This document shows, piece by piece, positions 58,379-64,000 of a stretch of 64,000 bases of DNA. Numbering within the stretch: position 1 is the stretch's first letter; each line of letters opens with the position of its first letter. The stretch is from JAXDJH01 sp034663635 (lineage in GTDB: Bacteria; Actinomycetota; CADDZG01; WHSQ01). A program made the position numbers and the translations under genes. The stretch lies in assembly GCA_034663635.1 (NCBI GenBank), contig JAXDJH010000023.1:222785-286784 (forward strand). Direction: 5' to 3'. Under the pieces are notes generated by a model that was given only the letters and a program-made list of their open reading frames with translations, was not told the DNA's origin and ran no database searches.

Positions 58379-59608
58379 GTGATCGAGCGAACGGTTACCT
58401 CGATCGTCGAGCGGTTCCTCGCGCGGCTCGACGAGGTGGTCGATCGCTGTCTCACCGCCATCTGGGAGACGGTGCCCGCTTATCAGCGAGCGGGCGAGCC
58501 GCTGCGCGACGACGTCCGGCGGTCCGTCCGAGAAAACGTTGCAGCACTGTCTCGAGTTCTGAGCGAGGGCCGCGATCTCAAGCGCGATGAGCTCTTGCTC
58601 ATCGAACGGGCCGGAGCACGCAGGGCCGAAGCCGGTATCCCGCTCGATGACGTCCTCCACGCTTACAGAACCGTCTCTCGCGTGTGTTGGGACGTCCTCG
58701 CCGAGGAATGCAAGGCCGAGTCGTCGTCTCACGCGCTCGATGCTGCGATCAAGCTCGCCGAGTCGGTGCTCGCGTACACCGACGAGATCTCCACGACGGT
58801 CGCCGAGGCTTATGCACGCGCACAACGTTCGATCGTGCGCGAGCAAGAGGGCGCGCGGCGCGAGTTCCTCGCCGATCTCCTCTACGGAACCGAGGCCACG
58901 CCGGAGGACGTGCTCCGCCGGGCCCACGCTTTCGGCTACGACCTGACCCTCGGATATCTCGCCCTCGTGGGCTGTGGACCCAAAGGGGATGCCGGCCGGG
59001 AGACGGCCGTGGCCGTTGGGGCCGGCCGGGCCTCGAACTTCCCCAACGCCGACCCGATCGTTCTCCAGAAGGGGGAGATGACGATCGCCCTCCTCCCCAT
59101 GGACCCGGCCGGGGATGCCTCGGTCGTGCCCGAGAAGCTCCTCGCCGAGTTGGGCGGAGGCTGGGAGTTCGGGGTCGGGGGGCCGGGGCCGGGACTCGAA
59201 GGGATCCGCCGGGCCTACCTCGAGGCGAGAGAGGCTCTCGAGATCGGGATGGCCCTGGACATCGGGGGCTCTGTTTATCGCTTCGACGATCTGCTGCTCT
59301 ATCACTTCCTCCGGCTCGAGCCCGGACTGGTCGACCGGTTCGTGGACCAGATGCTCGGCCCCCTCATCGAATACGACGGCCGCCGCAAGGGCGAGCTCGT
59401 GAAGACGCTCGAGGCGTTCTTCGCTGCCGACGGAAGCGTGAAGGTGGCCGGCGAGACGCTCTTCGCCCACCCCCACACCGTGACCTACCGCCTAAAGCAG
59501 ATAGAGAAGCTGACCGGCTGGTCGCTCCGGGATCCCGAGGACAAGCTGCGCCTCCTCCTGGCCCTGAGGGCCCACCGTCTCTCGGCCGGCCGCAAAGAAC
59601 TCGAGTAG
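58379..59608 (+). CDS. PucR-family transcriptional regulator
   Basis: 409 residues from GTG with GGAGGAG upstream. N-terminal helical RsbRD-like/sensor region (1-150), a central GGDEF-like PucR domain, and a C-terminal PucR helix-turn-helix HPHTVTYRLKQIEKLTGWSLRDPEDKLRLLLALRAHR. The PucR/CdaR output motif is clear. It regulates catabolic genes in response to a metabolite; FTCD and DUF302 next door are candidate targets. A long hairpin terminator follows. Confidence 0.9.
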   Translation: MIERTVTSIVERFLARLDEVVDRCLTAIWETVPAYQRAGEPLRDDVRRSVRENVAALSRVLSEGRDLKRDELLLIERAGARRAEAGIPLDDVLHAYRTVSRVCWDVLAEECKAESSSHALDAAIKLAESVLAYTDEISTTVAEAYARAQRSIVREQEGARREFLADLLYGTEATPEDVLRRAHAFGYDLTLGYLALVGCGPKGDAGRETAVAVGAGRASNFPNADPIVLQKGEMTIALLPMDPAGDASVVPEKLLAELGGGWEFGVGGPGPGLEGIRRAYLEAREALEIGMALDIGGSVYRFDDLLLYHFLRLEPGLVDRFVDQMLGPLIEYDGRRKGELVKTLEAFFAADGSVKVAGETLFAHPHTVTYRLKQIEKLTGWSLRDPEDKLRLLLALRAHRLSAGRKELE

Positions 59609-59609
59609 C

Positions 59610-59662
59610 CGCTTCTTTTCTCAAAAACCAGGGCTGAGCCCTGATTCACAAGAAAAGAAGCG
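59610..59662. terminator. Nested hairpin terminator after the PucR gene
   Basis: CGCTTCTTTTCT (59610-59621) pairs perfectly with AGAAAAGAAGCG (59651-59662); inner stem CAGGGC (59629-59634)/GCCCTG (59638-59643). Same TTCTTTTCT-type arms as the terminator at 18756. Confidence 0.75.
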
Positions 59663-59752
59663 TTCGGGCTCCTGTGCACCTGCACAAAGGGCCGACCCGG
59701 CCCCGGGAGAACCCCGCTAAGAACCACTCGAATAACTCGCGGAGGCTCTCTT

Positions 59753-62677
59753 ATGTATCGACGTCTACTCGGGGCTGCGCTCGGCGCGGCCCTCATCGCC
59801 GGCGCGTTCGTCATGCCGACCCTTCCTGCGACCGCCGCGCCCAAAGGCGTCGACCTTGGCGGCACGATCAAGGCCGGCTTCGGCATCGCCGACAACACCT
59901 GGCATGTCGGGGCGGGCGGCGGGCAGTACGCGGAGAAGCCAAGTCCGGACGTGGGCCAGGGTCTTCTCGACCAGAGCGAGATCGACCCCCACAACCACTC
60001 GACCGTCCAGAAGAACAGCTACGGCGTTGAATCCCGACTTTCGTTCCGGGCGATCGTCGTCGAGGACGGCGAGGGCGATCAGGTCGCGTTCGTGAAATCC
60101 GACAACTACCTCGCCATGGACGCCCTGCTGCGCCGGGCGGGCCAGATCCTCGCCCTCGATGGCTCGGACATCTCCTACGACGAGATCATGCACATGGCAT
60201 CCCATAACCACTTCTCTCCGATGTACACGACGACGTCGTGGGGCGTATGGCTGTTCCAGGATCTTTTTGACATCCGAGCGTTCGAGTACCAAGCCCGGCA
60301 AATGGCGGCCGCGATCGAGATGGCCGAGGACAACCTGGTTCCGGCTCGCATGGGGGCCACCGAGGTCAACCACTACCTCTACAAGGGCATGGTCGCCCGT
60401 CGAGGGATCGCGGACGACGGCACGCCGGTCGGCTACCCGCTCGACTTCGGTGACTTCGGCCTGCCGGTGATCCGCTTCGACGACATGACAGATCCCAACA
60501 ATCCCAAGCCGATCGCAACGCTCATTAACTGGGGCATGCACCCGGAGGGCCTAAAGGCCGACAACCTCATCACGGCCGAGTTCCTGGCGCCGCTCGAGCG
60601 ATTCGTCGAACGAGAGACAGGCGCTCCCCTCGTCTTTGGTCAGGGAGACGTCGGTAGCTCGGAGTCCGGGCCCACTCGTCCGTATCACCCCGACTGGCCG
60701 GCCGGCGTTCCCCGTCAGTGGGACGACGCAGGTCACGCACAGGTGGAGCGCGGCGCGTTCCTTCTCTCCCGAGATGTGATCCGGGCCTACAACGAGATCG
60801 GTGCCGGAAACGCACTCGTCCCGTTCGACGATGACTTCGACGTGGCGGCCGGAAACGCATGGGTGCCCGGCCCCCTCTCACACCCCTACCCGAGCGTGTC
60901 GAACTGCCGTACCGACCCGACTCTCGCGGGCGATACCGGCGGTCCGGTCACCGGCCTGCCCGACTGCGACCGCGGCGGCAACATCGCCGACCAGTACCCG
61001 CCGGACCACCCGTTCGGAAGCCAGCTCACGATGATCAAGGAGAACCTCGAGGCCCACGGGATCCCCGTCCCGGACCATTACGACGCCCCCGGATTCACCG
61101 GCGTCGAAGAGAACCTCCGTCTCCACCTTCAGGCCTTCAAGTTGGGCGAGGTGATCCTCATGTCTTGCGCGTGTGAGGCCCAGGTCGATCTGATCAAGAA
61201 CCTGGAGAGCCGGACGAACGAAACTCAGGGAGACCAGTGGCTCGGCTACGACTGGACGAAGCGTCTCGACTGCCAGCAGAACGCGGACACGTCGTGGACC
61301 TGCCAGCGCAAAGCCGACGACACGCCCGATGGCTCGGATCACTTCACCGCGCCGACCGCGACGTTCAACGGGCCGCTCAATTTCTCGGATGACGCGATGA
61401 CGAGGATGAAGGCTCAGATCTACAACGACGCGGCCGGATGGAACGACCCGGAGAACGTGGCCGCGGCCAACAGCGAGCCCGCGGATCCCGAAGCGATCTG
61501 GGGCAACTTCACCCACACCGAGCTGTCGGCGGCCGAGGGTTACAAGATGCCCATTGGCGTCGGGCACGCGGGCGATTACAACGGCTACACGGTCAGCTAC
61601 CGCGAATACATGGCCTACGACCACTACCGCAAGGCGCTCACTTCCTACGGCCCTCACACCGCCGACTACATGAACACCGTGCTGATGGGTCTGGCCGCCG
61701 AGTTGAACAGCGGGAGCACAGACCGCGTCTACAACCTGGAGCCGCAGGATCTGGCGCGGGCTGCGGCCGACGAAGCACGCCAGGTCGCCTGGACGACCGC
61801 GCTCGGCGCGGCTTCGTTCGCGGCGTACGAAGCGTGGACAGCCGGTCTACCGAACGACAAGGGTCCCGCCGCTGCGACCGATCAGCCGAGGGACATCAAC
61901 CGCTTCGACTCGACGACGTTCTCGTGGAGAGGTGGATCGAACGCAGTCGACAACCCGACGGTGAAGGTCGAGCGTCTCGACCCGGCGACCGGCGAGTGGG
62001 TGGCATACGCCGATCAGTCCGGCGAGATCCAGACCAAGTTGCAGTTCCCGAAGGGCGCCAACGGCATGGCCCAGACCTACGCCGGCAACCAGGAATGGAT
62101 CTGGACCGCCAACTTCGAGGCGTTCGACGCATATCCCGCCGGCATCGGCAGCACGCCGGTTGGCGACTACCGCTTCGTCGTCGAAGGTTTGATCCGTAAG
62201 GACCTCACCGACACCGAATACGAGCTGACCTCCGAGCCCTTCCACGTGGGCGCGTGGAACGGCCTGACGGTGGACGACCTTCGAGTCGAGCCGGATGGCT
62301 CCGTCTCCTTCTCGGCCGGCGGCACCTATCCCGTGATCGACGACAACGCGGCCTTCCCCTACGTCAAGCAGCACATGCGAAACGAGGCGGATCGAGGCGA
62401 GCTCGTACCGGCGGACATCATCAGCTGGTGCGACACGTGCAGCTTCCGTTCCTGGGTCCGAGGAGAGGCCGAGATCGTGCAAGCGATCGTCACGGTGATC
62501 AGAACCGACGGCTCATTCGAGCTGATTACCGCGACGAGAGGCGAGGATGGCCGCTTCTACGCAGCGACAGCTCTGAGTGAAGGCGATGTCGCGTCGGTGT
62601 GGCCGGGAGCGATTACCGACACCTACGGCGAGACGAACTCCGACGGCGCGTCGATAGGAACGAACCCAACCCTTTAA
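59753..62677 (+). CDS. Secreted neutral ceramidase-like hydrolase
   Basis: 974 residues with a signal peptide (about residues 1-29). The N-terminal half resembles neutral/alkaline ceramidase family: GFGIADNTWHVG near the start, KSDNYLAMDALLRR, and a metal-site-like MASHNHFSPMY at about residue 143, GMHPEG at 262, and GQGDVGSSESGP. Neutral ceramidase carries an analogous HTHSGP His pair. The C-terminal about 300 residues are beta-rich. It may hydrolyse an amide or ester lipid outside the cell. GCGGAGG precedes the ATG. The identification is by motif, not by whole alignment. Confidence 0.72.
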   Translation: MYRRLLGAALGAALIAGAFVMPTLPATAAPKGVDLGGTIKAGFGIADNTWHVGAGGGQYAEKPSPDVGQGLLDQSEIDPHNHSTVQKNSYGVESRLSFRAIVVEDGEGDQVAFVKSDNYLAMDALLRRAGQILALDGSDISYDEIMHMASHNHFSPMYTTTSWGVWLFQDLFDIRAFEYQARQMAAAIEMAEDNLVPARMGATEVNHYLYKGMVARRGIADDGTPVGYPLDFGDFGLPVIRFDDMTDPNNPKPIATLINWGMHPEGLKADNLITAEFLAPLERFVERETGAPLVFGQGDVGSSESGPTRPYHPDWPAGVPRQWDDAGHAQVERGAFLLSRDVIRAYNEIGAGNALVPFDDDFDVAAGNAWVPGPLSHPYPSVSNCRTDPTLAGDTGGPVTGLPDCDRGGNIADQYPPDHPFGSQLTMIKENLEAHGIPVPDHYDAPGFTGVEENLRLHLQAFKLGEVILMSCACEAQVDLIKNLESRTNETQGDQWLGYDWTKRLDCQQNADTSWTCQRKADDTPDGSDHFTAPTATFNGPLNFSDDAMTRMKAQIYNDAAGWNDPENVAAANSEPADPEAIWGNFTHTELSAAEGYKMPIGVGHAGDYNGYTVSYREYMAYDHYRKALTSYGPHTADYMNTVLMGLAAELNSGSTDRVYNLEPQDLARAAADEARQVAWTTALGAASFAAYEAWTAGLPNDKGPAAATDQPRDINRFDSTTFSWRGGSNAVDNPTVKVERLDPATGEWVAYADQSGEIQTKLQFPKGANGMAQTYAGNQEWIWTANFEAFDAYPAGIGSTPVGDYRFVVEGLIRKDLTDTEYELTSEPFHVGAWNGLTVDDLRVEPDGSVSFSAGGTYPVIDDNAAFPYVKQHMRNEADRGELVPADIISWCDTCSFRSWVRGEAEIVQAIVTVIRTDGSFELITATRGEDGRFYAATALSEGDVASVWPGAITDTYGETNSDGASIGTNPTL

Positions 62678-62701
62678 GACGTCATAGGGCTCCTCGAAGT
62701 C

Positions 62702-62731
62702 AGGTACGTTCCCCGCGTCGGGCACGTACCT
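62702..62731 (+). other. Hairpin upstream of the AOC-like gene
   Basis: AGGTACGT (62702-62709) pairs with ACGTACCT (62724-62731), followed by AAAAGGAGGGG, the ribosome-binding site of the next gene. Could be a terminator of the upstream gene or a leader structure. Confidence 0.5.
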
Positions 62732-62750
62732 ACGTAAAAGGAGGGGCTCC

Positions 62751-63224
62751 ATGAATATGTCTCGCAAGGGCAAGTTCACGACCGCCGGGCTGTTGGCCGT
62801 GGCTCTTGTTTCGGGAAGTCTGTTGCTCTCTCTCCCAGCGGGCGCCGCCGCGGAGACGCTCAAGTACAACATCCACTTCCAGAACGCCGAGTTCTACGAG
62901 GTCGACGCCGACAGCTCGGGCTCGAAGAGCGCAGGCGATTACGAGGCCGGCGAGTTCGTCCTCGACAAGGGCGGCGACGCGGCCGGCGCATTCGAGTTCG
63001 TCTGCACCAGGACGGCCGCCGAGCCGAAGAGGGACCAGTGCGTTGGGACGGCCAAGATCAGGGGCCGAGGGATGATCTCCGCCCAGGGCGTGCAGAGGGC
63101 GCACGGAGAAAAGTTCGTGGCCTCGATCACCGGAGGAACCGGCGAGTTCGAGAATGCCGGAGGCACCCTCTACCTGAACTTCTCGAATCGAGTGTCGACG
63201 GCTACGTTCCGAATCTCCAACTAA
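62751..63224 (+). CDS. Secreted allene-oxide-cyclase-like barrel protein
   Basis: 157 residues with a signal peptide (about residues 1-33). The pattern VGTAKIRGRGMISAQG and ASITGGTGEFENAGGTLYLNF are those of the allene oxide cyclase-like/dirigent-like barrel fold. Two Cys at about residues 85 and 97 could form a disulfide. Function in bacteria unknown; ligand-binding barrel. Strong RBS AAGGAGGGG. Overlaps the convergent DsbA-like gene by 4 bp. Confidence 0.72.
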   Translation: MNMSRKGKFTTAGLLAVALVSGSLLLSLPAGAAAETLKYNIHFQNAEFYEVDADSSGSKSAGDYEAGEFVLDKGGDAAGAFEFVCTRTAAEPKRDQCVGTAKIRGRGMISAQGVQRAHGEKFVASITGGTGEFENAGGTLYLNFSNRVSTATFRISN

Positions 63225-63757
63225 GCGCGGAGCGCGTCTTTCAGCTCGTCTCTATTGTTGGAACCCTGGTATCTCGTTCCGTTGATGAAGAAGGTGGGGG
63301 TCGAGGTCACTCCGTTGGATACTCCCGACGCGAGATCGGCCTCCACCTTGTCCCTGTGGACGCGGCCGGTCAGCTCGCGCTGGAAACGCTCGACATCGAG
63401 TCCCAGCTTCGCGGCGTGGACTAGAAGATCGCTGTATTCGAGCGAGTGCTGGTGGGTGAAGAGGAAGTCGTGCATCTCCCAGAAGTGGCCCTGGGCCCCC
63501 GCCGCCTCGGCGGCCTCGGCCGAACGCACCGAGAACGGGTGGACGTCGTCACGAGCGAAGTGCCGAAAGGCGAACCGCACCTCGCCGGGCATCTCGTCGA
63601 GGATCTCTTGGATCGTGTGGAAGGCCCGTCCGCAGTCAGGGCACTCGAACTCCCCGTAGACGAGAAGCGTGATGGGGGCCGCGACATCACCTCGGACGTG
63701 ATCGGTCTCGGTGAGGGATACGTCGGTGCGGACGAGTTCGAGGGGCGTCTGAGTCAT
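63221..63757 (-). CDS. DsbA/thioredoxin-fold protein
   Basis: 178 residues from ATG 63757, preceded by AGGGAGAG. Redox motif Cys39-Pro-Asp-Cys42 and the cis-Pro segment GVTSTPTFFINGTRYQG of DsbA-like/SurF-type thioredoxin-fold proteins. No signal peptide, so it is probably cytoplasmic or anchored otherwise. FrnE-like disulfide exchange is possible. Overlaps the AOC-like gene at the 3' end. Confidence 0.85.
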   Translation of the reverse strand: MTQTPLELVRTDVSLTETDHVRGDVAAPITLLVYGEFECPDCGRAFHTIQEILDEMPGEVRFAFRHFARDDVHPFSVRSAEAAEAAGAQGHFWEMHDFLFTHQHSLEYSDLLVHAAKLGLDVERFQRELTGRVHRDKVEADLASGVSNGVTSTPTFFINGTRYQGSNNRDELKDALRA

Positions 63758-63849
63758 TCGTCTCTCCCTGATCGACCAGCCCAACAGGCTGTGGTTTCAA
63801 GGAACCGACCGGGGCCGCCAGATATTCCGAGGCGTGAGACCATTCAGTC

Positions 63850-64000
63850 GTGGAGGACGCCCCGAGAGAATCGTTCGACGTCGGTGACCTGGTAGAGCTT
63901 CGGCAGCCCCTCACCGTGGATGGGGTCGGCTACGGGGCCGGCTCTACTTTCCTGGTGTTCGAAGTGGACCACCACAAAGGGCAGGTTGTGGCCACAGCCA
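63850..64000 (+). CDS. Partial open frame at the right edge, unknown
   Basis: 50 residues from GTG 63850 to the window end, beginning VEDAPRESFDVGDLVELRQPL. Short strand-rich sequence; no stop seen within the window. The frame continues past the edge. Too short to assign. Confidence 0.45.
   Translation, partial: MEDAPRESFDVGDLVELRQPLTVDGVGYGAGSTFLVFEVDHHKGQVVATA

Noticed and set aside
1..64000. Search for tRNA, rRNA, CRISPR arrays, phage genes and insertion sequences
   Set aside because: No cloverleaf, repeat-spacer pattern, transposase or phage structural motif was found by reading both strands.

Overview
The window is a GC-rich, densely packed bacterial chromosome segment. A WhiB-type regulator, a DUF3052 protein, an Mce/YrbE/Mkl-type transporter, a PucR regulator, a 7Fe ferredoxin of the mycobacterial type and many genes starting at GTG or TTG point to an actinobacterium (Actinomycetota). 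No rRNA marker is present, so the class cannot be fixed; an uncultured lineage with a large lipid and 2-oxoacid catabolism is a reasonable reading. Genes often overlap their neighbours as ATGA, GTGA or TGATG. Several genes appear to be leaderless, with a TANNNT hexamer 6-9 bp before the start codon. I saw no tRNA, rRNA, CRISPR array, prophage or complete insertion sequence.

Layout. 1-3103 (minus): an Mce-type lipid transporter operon (ATPase, two permeases, start of an Mce protein). 3300-8902: three acyl-CoA dehydrogenases (two adjacent, as in heterotetrameric enzymes), a trypsin-like protease and an SCP2/hydrolase fusion. 8926-13041: YgfZ, a glyoxalase-II-like hydrolase, a membrane-anchored sulfite-oxidase-like enzyme and a rhomboid with zinc ribbons. 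13044-18757: a metal island with a manganese-type CDF exporter divergent from a DtxR/MntR regulator across an 18-bp perfect palindrome, then a multicopper oxidase, a ZIP transporter and a cupredoxin. 19184-27895: lipoamide dehydrogenase, E2, LipB, E1 alpha, E1 beta and LipA, that is a complete 2-oxoacid dehydrogenase complex with its lipoylation enzymes. 27911-39515: two periplasmic binding proteins, a Liv-type ABC transporter with a fused LivM-LivG, a GMC oxidoreductase, an SDR and four related small lipoproteins in a divergent arrangement. 39617-43440: 7Fe ferredoxin and KorAB. 43472-49637: a DUF559/AbiEi-like gene, a TPP lyase, TldD/PmbA and an IscA-type protein. 49772-51913: a SAM riboswitch controlling a two-gene split MetE-like methionine synthase. 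53733-55218: a TPP riboswitch controlling CytX. 55526-57077: response regulator, WhiB and a histone-H1-like protein behind a structured leader. 57094-64000: glutamate formiminotransferase, DUF302, PucR, a ceramidase-like secreted protein, an allene-oxide-cyclase-like protein and a DsbA-like protein.

How the parts fit. Lipid uptake (Mce), acyl-CoA dehydrogenases, the SCP2 fusion, the GMC/SDR cluster and the ceramidase-like protein fit growth on membrane or sterol-like lipids. Two 2-oxoacid oxidation routes are present: the lipoyl complex (NADH) and KorAB (ferredoxin). The candidates most worth following are the lipoprotein/Liv/GMC divergon, the zinc-less MetE partner under a SAM riboswitch, a dispersed intergenic hairpin family, and the palindrome-flanked DUF559 gene.
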